Positions 23,041-32,040 of a stretch of 32,111 nucleotides of DNA are shown piece after piece. How positions within the stretch are numbered: the stretch's first letter is position 1; every line of letters starts with the position of its first letter. The stretch spans positions 1 to 32,111 of the forward strand of contig USQO01000016.1 of NCBI GenBank assembly GCA_900556845.1, given 5' to 3'. This DNA comes from an uncultured Bacteroides sp. (GTDB taxonomy: Bacteria > Bacteroidota > Bacteroidia > Bacteroidales > Bacteroidaceae). Position numbers and translations under genes: made by a program. Below the pieces are notes generated by a model. It was not told the origin of the DNA. It saw only the letters and a program-made list of their open reading frames with translations, and did not search any database.

Positions 23041-23988
23041 TCAGTCTCTTATAATATAACTACCATAGTCTCTGATGAAAAACAAGGGAATGAAAAATGC
23101 TCGTAAGTAGGCAATTATCCCTTTTTTGTCTGTTACCAGTTCCTTTCTATATTTTAAACAAAGATAGCATGTTTTCAGAATATCGGCAAGTTTGCCGGTA
23201 CTCATATTCTGAATAACAGTATTTGTATCTTTCTCCTGAAAATGAATTTGCCGGCAGAGCTGAAAGTAGCGGCTTGTTGTATTCCTGTTGGCGGTATTTG
23301 AAAGAGCTTTTAGGGCTGTCCAGTAGCCTTTCCATTTACTTGCCGATTTCTTTTTTCCGGAAAATGTTGCTGCATGGTTGTGTCTGCGCCAGCGGACTAA
23401 CGGTGTATCCGTGTACTTTACCGGTCCGATGCTGGTGCTTATGGTATAGATGAAATAATCATATGAAAGATTGAAGTCTGTGAAAGGACGGAGTGCCGTG
23501 ATTATTTCTTTTCTAAATAGAATCTGATGACCGAAGCTTTGCGGCATCAGGATTGCACTGAGCGAAGATGTCAGTCGGGGAAGCGGTTTTTTATGAAGTC
23601 TTCCCAACTCTCCCGTCTGATTGAACAATATGGAGTTGTGGTATATAAGTGAGTTTTCTCCTATTTCACTGACCAATACCTCCAGTTTGCTGGCTTCCCA
23701 GATATCATCCTGGTCGCAGCAAGCGATGAAGTCGCCTGTAGCTTTTAAAATAGCGCTGAAGAAGTTACGGTTAAATCCTAGCTGTCTGGGATTTGAATAT
23801 ATTTTGATGTTGTAATCGGGATAGCGCTGCTGGTATGCAGATGCAATCTGCAGGGTACAGTCGGTTGAGCCATCATCCTGAATGATGATTTCGTGTATAG
23901 GATATGTCTGGCGGATTAGCGAATCGATTTGCTCGCGCAAAAATAATTCGCCGTTAAACGTACACATTACAACAGATACGGTTTTCAT
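23041..23988 (-). CDS. Family 2 glycosyltransferase
   Basis: The 315-residue protein has the GT-A start VSVVMCTFNGELFLREQIDSL, QDDGSTD (37-43) and CCDQDDIW (DQDD at 92-95), the combination seen in rhamnosyltransferase-like GT2 enzymes. A basic, hydrophobic C-terminus may associate with the membrane. Its ATG overlaps the flippase stop by 4 nt (ATGA), so the two are probably translationally coupled. The donor sugar is unknown. Confidence 0.92.
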   Translation of the reverse strand: MKTVSVVMCTFNGELFLREQIDSLIRQTYPIHEIIIQDDGSTDCTLQIASAYQQRYPDYNIKIYSNPRQLGFNRNFFSAILKATGDFIACCDQDDIWEASKLEVLVSEIGENSLIYHNSILFNQTGELGRLHKKPLPRLTSSLSAILMPQSFGHQILFRKEIITALRPFTDFNLSYDYFIYTISTSIGPVKYTDTPLVRWRRHNHAATFSGKKKSASKWKGYWTALKALSNTANRNTTSRYFQLCRQIHFQEKDTNTVIQNMSTGKLADILKTCYLCLKYRKELVTDKKGIIAYLRAFFIPLFFIRDYGSYIIRD

Positions 23989-25430
23989 CGCTTCTTTTTC
24001 ATTAGATATTGCACACTTTCTTTAAATGTAACTGAACCGCTGAGCCACATAATAATCGTGTAGATAAGTGCTGCCAGCAAGATTCGTGAGAGGCAGGTTA
24101 CGTATAAGTTTAATTCGAATAAACGGGTAATGTATCCGGTAACCCACATTGTGATTCCAGCAATAAAGGCATAGGGGAGGATATCCTGCAGACCCTGAAA
24201 GAGGCTTAGACCTATTTCCCTCCAGACAAAATATTGCCATACCAGTAGCCAGCAGACATTGATGGTTACATAGCATTTTATCATAAACATAATGCCGTAA
24301 GGATGGCAGCAGAACATACTTGTAACCTGAATGATTCCGAGGGCAATCGTATTCCACATGAACAGCTGTGATTTGCCTTTGCTGATTATCAGATTGGAGT
24401 AGAGATTTGTTATGCTGGTAAATGCACTGCCTATGCAGAGTATTTGCAGGATACTTGCACTTTCCGACCATTTTGAGGTAATGGCGATTGTAATCAGTTC
24501 CGGGGCAATCAGGGATAACCCGAACATGCACGGGAAACTGATAAAGGCTGTGAAGCGCAGCATTTTTCGGAATACTCGTTTTTGGCGTTCAGTATCATCG
24601 GATACGTTTACTAAAACAGGTTGGGCTACCCCGTTTATCATCCCTACAATGACAGAATATCCCATGTAGTTCCATTTGTTGGCCTGGTTGAAATCGCCTA
24701 CAGCTTGTCCGGAATAATACTTTCCCAGGACAACAGACAGGATATTATAGTTGATGTGCCCGAATATGTTTGTGATAAGCAGTCGGCTGCTGAAAGACAG
24801 CATACTTTTTATGGGACGGAAATCAAAATGGAAAGAAGGCCTCCAGGGAGAATAAAACCAGTAAAGGATTGTAAGTACACTTACATAAACAATATTTTGA
24901 GTCGCAATGCCCCAGTATGAGAATCCGTTGACTGCCAGTAAAACTCCCACCGTACCCGAAATGGCCAGTGCACTCATCATGGCAATGGACCGCTGTTTTA
25001 CTAAAAGATTGCGGAACATATAGGCACTTTGTGCTACCCCCAGACTGGAAATGAAGAATCCAAGAAACGAATACCGGGCCAGTGAAGTCAATTCGGGTGT
25101 GTTGTAAAATGCTGCGATAAGTGGAGCACAGCACGATAAGACGATATATAATGTGGTACCCATCCCTACACTGAACCAAAAGACAGCATTGTAATCTTCG
25201 TGCCTTATCTCTTTCTTATTCGTAAGTGCAGCCGTGAATCCACTTTCCTGAAGTGAACTTGCAATTAATGAGAAAATACTCAGCATACCCACCATGCCGT
25301 AGTCTGCGCGCGAAAGTGTGCGGGCAAGAAATATGCCAAAGAAGAGGTTCAACAGTTGTTGGATGCTGTTGCTGAGGCCGCCCCACAGGAGGCTTTTTGC
25401 CGTTTTTTCTTTTAAAGATTGTCCTGACAT
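23985..25430 (-). CDS. wzx: Polysaccharide flippase (Wzx-like, PST/MATE superfamily)
   Basis: The 481-residue polytopic protein has about 12-14 hydrophobic segments and the PST-type opening SLKEKTAKSLLWGGLSNSIQQLL followed by FLARTLSRADYGMVGM. It would move an undecaprenyl-linked oligosaccharide across the inner membrane. ATG 25430 (MSGQS) is preferred to 25466, which lies too close to the predicted promoter. It is the first gene of the minus-strand cluster, and its promoter appears to be inside the metG terminator. The gene symbol reflects function class rather than a recognised orthologue. Confidence 0.9.
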   Translation of the reverse strand: MSGQSLKEKTAKSLLWGGLSNSIQQLLNLFFGIFLARTLSRADYGMVGMLSIFSLIASSLQESGFTAALTNKKEIRHEDYNAVFWFSVGMGTTLYIVLSCCAPLIAAFYNTPELTSLARYSFLGFFISSLGVAQSAYMFRNLLVKQRSIAMMSALAISGTVGVLLAVNGFSYWGIATQNIVYVSVLTILYWFYSPWRPSFHFDFRPIKSMLSFSSRLLITNIFGHINYNILSVVLGKYYSGQAVGDFNQANKWNYMGYSVIVGMINGVAQPVLVNVSDDTERQKRVFRKMLRFTAFISFPCMFGLSLIAPELITIAITSKWSESASILQILCIGSAFTSITNLYSNLIISKGKSQLFMWNTIALGIIQVTSMFCCHPYGIMFMIKCYVTINVCWLLVWQYFVWREIGLSLFQGLQDILPYAFIAGITMWVTGYITRLFELNLYVTCLSRILLAALIYTIIMWLSGSVTFKESVQYLMKKKR

Positions 25431-25449
25431 GATGAATAACAGATACCAT

Positions 25450-25524
25450 AAAAAATCAGGGTACAAAGTTACTGTTCTTTTGCCGTATTCACAACGGAAA
25501 AGTTTGTAAACTTTGTACCCTGAT
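25450..25524 (-). terminator. metG terminator with a large structured loop
   Basis: Perfect 16-bp arms (25455-25470 and 25509-25524) enclose 38 bp, within which CTTTTGCCGT and ACGGAAAAG can form an inner stem. On the minus strand the outer stem is followed by T6 (complement of 25450-25455), as in an intrinsic terminator. It begins 18 bp after the metG stop. The unusually large loop lowers certainty. Confidence 0.65.
25464..25471 (-). promoter_or_regulatory. -7 box of the glycan cluster promoter, inside the metG terminator
   Basis: On the minus strand TAACTTTG is an exact TAnnTTTG match and covers part of the 3' terminator arm. A partial -33 box (GTTG) lies 20 bp upstream. A start near 25458 would give a leader of about 28 nt to the flippase ATG. 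Confidence 0.55.
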
Positions 25525-25542
25525 AATTGAGTTATGATGTTA

Positions 25543-27585
25543 TTACTTCACTTCACTTCCAGGTTTCACTTCGCTAAGAACTGAAGTTACAGCAAGTGAG
25601 CCGTCAAAATTTTCGGCAGACAAAATCATACCTTCGCTCACAAGTCCGTTCTTGAACTGGCGAGGTGCAAGGTTGGCGATGAACAGAACTTGTTTGCCAA
25701 CCAGCTCTTCTGGTTTATAATGCTGGGCAATACCACTGACAATGGTACGGTTTTCCAGTCCGTCGGCAATTTTGAATTTCAGCAGCTTCTTCATCTTAGG
25801 AACATTTTCGCATTCCAAGACTGTACCTACACGAATGTCCAGCTTTTCAAAATTTTCGAAAGCAATGTATGGTTTAACAGGGTTTGCTTTATAGTTTGCT
25901 GCTTCGTTTGCTTTCTTGGTAGCCAGCAATTTGTCAACCTGTGCCTGGATGGTCTCATCTTCAATCTTTTCGAAGAGCAGCTCTGCCTTGCCCAGCTGGT
26001 GACCTGTTTCCAGCAAATCTGTTCTACCTAACTGTTCCCAGTCAAAGCTTGACATGTTAAGCATGTGACGAAGCTTCTCGCTGCTGAAAGGCAGGAACGG
26101 TTCGAAAGCAATAGCCAGGTTGGCAACCAGTTGCAATGCAATGTTCAGAATAGTTCCTACGCGTTCCATATCTGTCTTAGCCAACTTCCAAGGCTCAGTA
26201 TCAGCCAGGTATTTGTTTCCGATACGTGCCAGATTCATGGCTTCCTTCTGAGCATCGCGGAATTTGAATACATCCAGCAGTTTCTCAACTTCGGCTTTCA
26301 CATCGGCAAACTCCTGAAGTGTAGCCTTGTCGTATTCGTTTAATTCACCGCATGCAGGAACTTTTCCGTCAAAATATTTATGGGTAAGAACCAAGGCGCG
26401 GTTTACAAAGTTTCCGTATACAGCTACCAGTTCGTTGTTGTTGCGTGCCTGGAAATCCTTCCAAGTAAAGTCGTTGTCTTTAGTCTCGGGCGCGTTGGCA
26501 GTAAGCACATAGCGTAATACATCCTGTTTGCCTGGGAAATCCTGCAAATACTCGTGCAACCATACAGCCCAGTTACGCGATGTAGAAATCTTGTCTCCTT
26601 CCAGATTCAGGAATTCATTAGAAGGAACATTGTCTGGCAGAATGTAGCTTCCTTCAGCTTTCAGCATAGCAGGGAATACGATACAGTGGAATACAATGTT
26701 GTCTTTTCCGATGAAATGAATCAGACGGGTTTCCGGGTCTTTCCACCATTTTTCCCATGAATCAGGAAGCAATTCTTTGGTGTTCGAAATATAGCCGATA
26801 GGAGCATCAAACCATACATAAAGAACTTTACCTTCGGCTCCTTCTATAGGAACAGGGATACCCCAGTCCAAGTCACGGCTTACGGCACGTGGCTGCAAAC
26901 CCATATCCAGCCAGCTTTTGCACTGTCCGTATACGTTAGGACGCCATTCTTTGTGGTCTTCCAGAATCCATTTGCGTAGCCATCCTTCGTGCTTGTCCAA
27001 TGGCAGATACCAGTGTTTGGTTTCTTTCATAACAGGCTTGCTGCCGCTGATGGCACTTTTCGGATTAATCAGTTCGGTAGGCGATAGTGTACTACCACAC
27101 TTTTCACACTGGTCTCCGTAGGCGCCTTCTGCATGGCAACGTGGACATTCGCCTGTGATGTAGCGGTCTGCCAGGAATGTATGTGCCTCTTCATCATAAT
27201 ATTGTTCAGAGGTCTTTTCGATGAATTCTCCTTTATCGTACAATTTGCGGAAGAAATCTGAAGCCAGCTCGTGATGAGTCGGCGATGAAGTCCGTCCGTA
27301 AGTATCGAAAGAAATACCGAATTCTTTAAATGAATCCTTGATAAGTGTATGGTAGCGGTCTACTACGTCCTGAGGAGTAATTCCTTCTTTTTTAGCGCGG
27401 ATAGTGATAGGTACCCCGTGTTCGTCCGAACCACCGATGAAAAGAACTTCTTCTTTCTTGAGGCGGAGATAACGCACGTAAATATCGGCAGGAACATATA
27501 CTCCTGCCAGATGGCCGATGTGTACAGGGCCGTTGGCATAAGGAAGTGCCGATGTAACCGTTGTTCGTTTAAATTTCTTTTCCAT
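25543..27585 (-). CDS. metG: Methionyl-tRNA synthetase
   Basis: The 680-residue class I synthetase (EC 6.1.1.10) has HIGH at 22-25, a zinc knuckle CPRC...CEKC in the connective peptide, and KISTS (332-336) in place of the KMSKS loop. A C-terminal tRNA-binding OB domain of about 110 residues starts near YIAFENFEKLDIRVGTV, as in the longer bacterial and archaeal-type MetRS. Length and domain order are normal. A -7 box lies 33 bp upstream in the 74-bp gap after comM, and a stem-loop terminator follows. Confidence 0.98.
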   Translation of the reverse strand: MEKKFKRTTVTSALPYANGPVHIGHLAGVYVPADIYVRYLRLKKEEVLFIGGSDEHGVPITIRAKKEGITPQDVVDRYHTLIKDSFKEFGISFDTYGRTSSPTHHELASDFFRKLYDKGEFIEKTSEQYYDEEAHTFLADRYITGECPRCHAEGAYGDQCEKCGSTLSPTELINPKSAISGSKPVMKETKHWYLPLDKHEGWLRKWILEDHKEWRPNVYGQCKSWLDMGLQPRAVSRDLDWGIPVPIEGAEGKVLYVWFDAPIGYISNTKELLPDSWEKWWKDPETRLIHFIGKDNIVFHCIVFPAMLKAEGSYILPDNVPSNEFLNLEGDKISTSRNWAVWLHEYLQDFPGKQDVLRYVLTANAPETKDNDFTWKDFQARNNNELVAVYGNFVNRALVLTHKYFDGKVPACGELNEYDKATLQEFADVKAEVEKLLDVFKFRDAQKEAMNLARIGNKYLADTEPWKLAKTDMERVGTILNIALQLVANLAIAFEPFLPFSSEKLRHMLNMSSFDWEQLGRTDLLETGHQLGKAELLFEKIEDETIQAQVDKLLATKKANEAANYKANPVKPYIAFENFEKLDIRVGTVLECENVPKMKKLLKFKIADGLENRTIVSGIAQHYKPEELVGKQVLFIANLAPRQFKNGLVSEGMILSAENFDGSLAVTSVLSEVKPGSEVK

Positions 27586-27617
27586 ATATGTATAGGTATA
27601 TTATTGTTTTCTATTTG

Positions 27618-27625
27618 CAAAGATA
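27618..27625 (-). promoter_or_regulatory. -7 box of the metG promoter
   Basis: On the minus strand TATCTTTG is an exact TAnnTTTG match between comM and metG. The -33 region has no TTTG. It would give a leader of about 27 nt. Confidence 0.55.
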
Positions 27626-27659
27626 GTTATTTTTATGCTTCGAGAACTTCTTTGTGTGA

Positions 27660-29198
27660 TTATCCTGCCCAGTTTTCTCTGTCTAGATTGCGATAGCCTA
27701 TAGCTTCGGCCAAATGTTGTGACCGAATGCTTTCTGAACCTTCCAAATCAGCAATAGTACGTGCCACCTTCAGTATCCGGTCGTAGGCCCGTGCTGACAA
27801 ATTGAGCCGGGTCATGGCATTTTTAAGGAGCTGTAAGCCTTGGGAGTCTGGCTGTGCATATTGATGCAAAAGCTTTGAGGTCATCTGGGCATTGCAGTGA
27901 ATACGCGGGTAATTGGCAAATCTTTCTGTTTGAATCTGCCGTGCACGGATGACGCGCTCGCGGATAGAGGCACTGCTTTCTCCTGGTTGTTGTTCCGAAA
28001 TCTTTTCGAATGGAACAGGAACGATTTCGATTTGGATATCAATACGGTCCAGAAGAGGTCCTGATATTTTATTCAGATATTTTTGCACTTGTCCGGGATT
28101 GCATACGCAGTTTCGTGTCGGGTGATTATAGTAACCGCAAGGGCACGGGTTCATAGATGCAACCAGCATAAAACTGGCAGGGTAGTTTAAAGTGTATTTG
28201 GCTCTGGAAATCGTGATTTGCCGGTCTTCGAGTGGCTGTCTTAGGACTTCAAGAACGCTTCGGTTGAATTCGGGTAACTCGTCCAGAAACAGAACTCCGT
28301 TGTGTGCCAGACTTATTTCGCCAGGCTGTGGAGAGGCTCCTCCACCGACCATAGCCACTTGTGATATGGTATGATGAGGACTGCGGAAAGGACGTGTAGC
28401 AATAAGTGAGCTGTCTTTATTGAGTTTTCCCGCAACAGAATGAATTTTGGTTGTTTCCAGACTTTCGCCTAATGAAAGAGGGGGGAGGATACTGGGAAGC
28501 CGTTTGGCCATCATTGATTTGCCGCTTCCCGGAGCACCTATCATAATAAGATTGTGTCCGCCGGCTGCTGCTACTTCCAGGGCACGCTTGACATTCTCTT
28601 GTCCTTTGACATCCGAGAAATCGAACGGAAAATTAATCTGGTTTTGGTAGAATTCTTCGCGGGTGTTCACTATCGTGGGAATCAGTTCTTTTTTCCCGTT
28701 GAAGAAATCTATCACTTCAGTAATATTATCTACCCCGTAAACTTGCAGGTTATTTACTACTGCCGCTTCGCGGGCATTCTGTTTGGGGAGTATAAAACCT
28801 TCGAATCCTTGTGCCCGTGCAGCAATGGCGATGGGTAGGGCACCTTTTACAGGCTGCAGACTGCCGTCCAGACTCAGCTCGCCGATTAATAAATATTTCC
28901 CTAGCTTGTCTGAATTAATTGTTCCTGTTGCTGCTAAGATACCTATAGCTAATGGAAGGTCGTATGAAGAACCTTCTTTCCGGATATCAGCAGGTGCCAT
29001 GTTGATAACAATTTGGCACGTGGGAAATTTGTAACCATTAACTTGCAAGGCGGATACAATGCGTTCATGGCTCTCTTTTACTGCAGAATCGGGCAGTCCG
29101 ACCAGAAAAAATTTTATTCCTCTTGAACTGTTTACTTCTATGGTAATGATTGTTGCATCAATACCTTGTACGGCAGCTCCAAATAACTTGACAAGCAT
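27660..29198 (-). CDS. comM: YifB/ComM family AAA+ ATPase (Mg chelatase-like)
   Basis: The 512-residue protein has an N-terminal Lon-protease-like ChlI domain (starting LVKLFGAAVQGIDA), a central AAA+ domain with Walker A GAPGSGKS (221-228), Walker B VLFLDELPEF and a downstream zinc-like C-P-C-G...C-V-C stretch, then the C-terminal Mg-chelatase-like domain with LNLSARAYDRILKVARTIADLEG. Family knowledge: ComM is a hexameric helicase that promotes branch migration during natural transformation and is present in many bacteria. No other competence gene is in the window. It follows the upstream lipoprotein gene by 19 bp, so they may share a transcript. Confidence 0.95.
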   Translation of the reverse strand: MLVKLFGAAVQGIDATIITIEVNSSRGIKFFLVGLPDSAVKESHERIVSALQVNGYKFPTCQIVINMAPADIRKEGSSYDLPLAIGILAATGTINSDKLGKYLLIGELSLDGSLQPVKGALPIAIAARAQGFEGFILPKQNAREAAVVNNLQVYGVDNITEVIDFFNGKKELIPTIVNTREEFYQNQINFPFDFSDVKGQENVKRALEVAAAGGHNLIMIGAPGSGKSMMAKRLPSILPPLSLGESLETTKIHSVAGKLNKDSSLIATRPFRSPHHTISQVAMVGGGASPQPGEISLAHNGVLFLDELPEFNRSVLEVLRQPLEDRQITISRAKYTLNYPASFMLVASMNPCPCGYYNHPTRNCVCNPGQVQKYLNKISGPLLDRIDIQIEIVPVPFEKISEQQPGESSASIRERVIRARQIQTERFANYPRIHCNAQMTSKLLHQYAQPDSQGLQLLKNAMTRLNLSARAYDRILKVARTIADLEGSESIRSQHLAEAIGYRNLDRENWAG

Positions 29199-29217
29199 AA
29201 GGTTTCCTTTCTAATGG

Positions 29218-30231
29218 TTATTTCTTTTTCTTGTTTTGCGCTTCTTTTTCTTGAATCAGCTTTTCTATCAAATCTGGTAATGCCTGTGGCTGGATGTCTC
29301 TTTGAATGATTTTCCGGCTGTTGTCAATTAAAATATTCTGGGGCAATCTCGCAATCTTATTTTGGAGTACAGCATTATTGTTCCATCCTTTGAAATCACA
29401 ACATTCTTTCCATGCAGTTGTATCCGGTTTACATTGGCTTGACCATTCATCTTCGTTGCTGTCTAGTGAAAGATTGATTACTGTGAGCTTGCCTTTTTTA
29501 ATCTTAGGTAAGATAGCGTGAATGGAGTCCTTTTGTTTGCTGCTTTCTTTATCCCAACTAGCCCAAAAGTTCAGCAATGTAAAGTTTTTATTTTCTGTAA
29601 TACCGACAAACTTCCCGTTTCTGTCTTTACATGTAAAATAGGATACATAGTTTGTTTCTTTCTGGTTTCTTTTAATATCTTCTTGTGCTACGGTCAGTAT
29701 TCTGCAATCGCGTATCGTTCCGCTCAATGAATTGATAAGTTCCTCTATTTTTTTATAGTCAGGCTCTTTAACTTGTATAAAGTATTTGTCTATTAAGTAG
29801 GCACTAAGGAAAGACTGTGGGTGTTTTCGTATGTAGTTTTCTGTTTCTTTTATTAAATCTTTGCCAGTATATTTGTTTCCGATAGAGTCGTTGAAGTGTT
29901 GTATTTCCATACAACTGCCTTTGCCAGTCAGAATAGGCTGTTCCATTGTTCCGGTTATTTTAATTTTACCCGGTTGAGTTGCAATCAGAGGAATATATTT
30001 GTTGTTCCCTGTATACAATCTCATCAACGTGATAGTATCAATCGGAGTTTGATAACTGAATTTATTATTTTCAAGATAAACCGTATCAATCTTCGAAACA
30101 GGGTCATCGTGTATGATGTATAAGGTATCCTTCTGTGGCGAAGTTATTTCCGCCTCAATTTCAAAGGACTTATTGCTGTTGCAGCTATAAAAAAAAGTAA
30201 GAAGTAAAATGAATAAATGCTGTTTTTTCAT
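29218..30231 (-). CDS. Lipoprotein with DUF4369-like domain and thioredoxin-like fold lacking CxxC
   Basis: The 337-residue protein has a lipobox FYSC (C17). Residues about 22-120 look like the DUF4369 beta domain often found before TlpA-type modules. The C-terminal part (about 205-325) has the TlpA/AhpC-TSA pattern NFTLLNFWASW, but the following CxxC position is D227-K-E-S230, so no redox pair is left. A late LPQNILIDNSRKII segment matches the cis-Pro strand of the fold. It may be a binding or chaperone-like relative rather than an oxidoreductase. The C-terminus is lysine-rich. It contains five D-S/T-hydrophobic triplets, the O-glycosylation type motif of Bacteroides. It precedes comM by 19 bp. 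Confidence 0.8.
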   Translation of the reverse strand: MKKQHLFILLLTFFYSCNSNKSFEIEAEITSPQKDTLYIIHDDPVSKIDTVYLENNKFSYQTPIDTITLMRLYTGNNKYIPLIATQPGKIKITGTMEQPILTGKGSCMEIQHFNDSIGNKYTGKDLIKETENYIRKHPQSFLSAYLIDKYFIQVKEPDYKKIEELINSLSGTIRDCRILTVAQEDIKRNQKETNYVSYFTCKDRNGKFVGITENKNFTLLNFWASWDKESSKQKDSIHAILPKIKKGKLTVINLSLDSNEDEWSSQCKPDTTAWKECCDFKGWNNNAVLQNKIARLPQNILIDNSRKIIQRDIQPQALPDLIEKLIQEKEAQNKKKK

Positions 30232-30306
30232 TTGTCGAATTTTCTATTTTGTGCGAAAATACATATTTTAAAAGAGTTTCTTTTATAAATCTACTTTTAT
30301 TTGCAT

Positions 30307-30339
30307 AAAAAAAGCCGGAATTGTTCAATTCCGGCTTTT
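30307..30339 (-). terminator. Intrinsic terminator of the OmpA/TPR lipoprotein gene
   Basis: AAAAGCCGGAATTG (30310-30323) and its complement (30326-30339) form a long stem with a very short loop. On the minus strand it is followed by T7 (complement of 30307-30313). It begins 20 bp beyond the stop at 30359. Confidence 0.85.
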
Positions 30340-30358
30340 CTGAATTTATGCTATATGA

Positions 30359-32026
30359 TTATTTTACATCATATTTAGCGAATTCGCGGTCTGTTGCAGC
30401 TTTAGCAGCCAAAGCAGCATCTTTCTTAGCAACATTTTCCAAGCTGCTCTTAACCAATGAAGCGTTGTTAGTTCTAGCACCAACAATAGCCATCAAGTAG
30501 TCAGTGTAAGCATCTGGGTTCTGAACTGCGCTCAAAGTAGATTTAGCTTTGTTGTAATCTTTAGCCAAGATCTGAGCCAATGCAGCTGAGTTAGTCTTAG
30601 TGTCACCGAAAGCGTTTACAGCTCTGTCGTACTGACCCTGTTTGATGTACAGGTTACCCAAAGCTTCGTTTGCAGTGTTAGCACCTGTAGCTTTGCTCAA
30701 GTAGTTTTCAGCGTTAGCAACATTACCTTTGTACATTTCGCACAAACCAAGGTTAGTGTTTACTTCACAAGCGTTAGCGTTTTTGCCAGCAGCCTGTTTG
30801 AAGTAGTTTTCAGCAGTTGCTTTGTCAGAAACGTATGATAACATACCCAAGTTGTTGTAAGCACGGTAGTCGTTAGGATAGATTTCTGTAGTTTTTTTGT
30901 AGATAGCAGCCTTGCGGTTTGCATCGTTAGTCAGAGTTGCGCAATACAACATTTCTTCTACAGACAATACTTTAGGATCGTTGTCGAATGCTTCGATGAT
31001 TTCTTCATCGCTACGGCCGATGATGTCATAGTTAGCAGTCAAACGAGCACGACGCAACTGAGGAAGGATTTCGTCAGCCAAAGTTTTGTAAACTGAAGAA
31101 ATGTTCTTGATTTCAGTTTCACGCTGTTCAGGATCAGAATACATAGAAAGAACACGCAAGATCAGGTCTTTATCCTGGATGTTTGATTTAGAAACCAATT
31201 CCTGGAATCCGTCCCAGTCTTCAGCAGTGTATTTAGCATCGAGGATAGTTTCGATTTTGCCTTTCTTCAACTGCTGTTTCATGTATTTTTCAGTGTTGTT
31301 CTGACGGTTTTCAGCCAAGTTTGTATTCAAGTCTGTTGCACCATCTGGAGAAGCGTAAGCAGAAATTTCGATGTTGTTCAGTTTGTGACCTTTAGTGTCA
31401 GCAGCAACTGCAGCAACTGTGCTGTGGAAATCTTTCAAACCTTCAGATTTCAGTTCGCTGGCACGCAGGTTAGCCTGCTGGATCAAGAACATGATGTTAG
31501 CCTGTTTTGCTTCTTTGATAATACGCTGGAATGCATCTGGAGCCAAAGCTGCATTAGCAGAACCTACTGTAGGAAGTTCTGATGTTGCAATAACACCGTC
31601 AGCGATTTTTACAGAAGGAATAGTGTAAGTTTTAGAACCTTTTGTAATTTTGAAATCCAAATACAGTTCAGATTTTGCCATTTCAGGGATATAATCGAAA
31701 TTGGCTTTCATAGTGTATGAACCACCAGCTTTGTAAGAAATAGTCTGGTCGTTTCCTTGGATCTTTTCACCCTGGAATGTAGCAGGCTGGCCTTTAGCTT
31801 CGCCGCCATCCCATCTTAAAACTGGAGTTACTTCTACAACTGCGTTTTTCTTGAAGTATTTTTCAGGGAATTTACCAGTGATAGTTACAGGAACTTTACC
31901 ACCAATTGCTTCCAATACTTCAGGGTTAGTTGTGAAATAGCTTGGGTCCAACTCACCCATCTTGCTACATGAAGAGAAAGCAAGAACTAGCAATGCCACT
32001 AATGGCAAATACAACTTTTTAATCAT
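30359..32026 (-). CDS. OmpA-like/TPR-containing outer-envelope lipoprotein
   Basis: The 555-residue protein has a lipobox FSSC (C20). An N-terminal beta-rich part (to about 170) is followed by a segment like an OmpA-type domain (IEISAYASPDGATDLNTNLAENRQ, with Y224-A-S-P-D-G) and, from about 360, repeated TPR helices (YRAYNNLGMLSY, NTNLGLCEMYKG, NEALGNLYIKQGQYDRA). It is probably anchored to the envelope and binds other proteins or peptidoglycan; no exact function is known to me. Codon use is strongly restricted, as in pckA, implying high abundance. Only 14 genomic bases remain upstream, because the sequence then turns into sequencing adapter, so the promoter is missing. Confidence 0.85.
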   Translation of the reverse strand: MIKKLYLPLVALLVLAFSSCSKMGELDPSYFTTNPEVLEAIGGKVPVTITGKFPEKYFKKNAVVEVTPVLRWDGGEAKGQPATFQGEKIQGNDQTISYKAGGSYTMKANFDYIPEMAKSELYLDFKITKGSKTYTIPSVKIADGVIATSELPTVGSANAALAPDAFQRIIKEAKQANIMFLIQQANLRASELKSEGLKDFHSTVAAVAADTKGHKLNNIEISAYASPDGATDLNTNLAENRQNNTEKYMKQQLKKGKIETILDAKYTAEDWDGFQELVSKSNIQDKDLILRVLSMYSDPEQRETEIKNISSVYKTLADEILPQLRRARLTANYDIIGRSDEEIIEAFDNDPKVLSVEEMLYCATLTNDANRKAAIYKKTTEIYPNDYRAYNNLGMLSYVSDKATAENYFKQAAGKNANACEVNTNLGLCEMYKGNVANAENYLSKATGANTANEALGNLYIKQGQYDRAVNAFGDTKTNSAALAQILAKDYNKAKSTLSAVQNPDAYTDYLMAIVGARTNNASLVKSSLENVAKKDAALAAKAATDREFAKYDVK

Positions 32027-32040
32027 GGTTTTTTAAATAT

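Noticed and set aside
25455..25524. Invertible promoter of the type that switches Bacteroides capsules
   Set aside because: The spacer is only 38 bp, no invertase gene is nearby, and T6 after the stem explains the repeat as a terminator. Long reads showing both orientations would revive the idea.
26578..26592. KISTS in MetRS as a damaged KMSKS motif
   Set aside because: Substitutions of this kind are normal in this MetRS group; the rest of the enzyme is intact.
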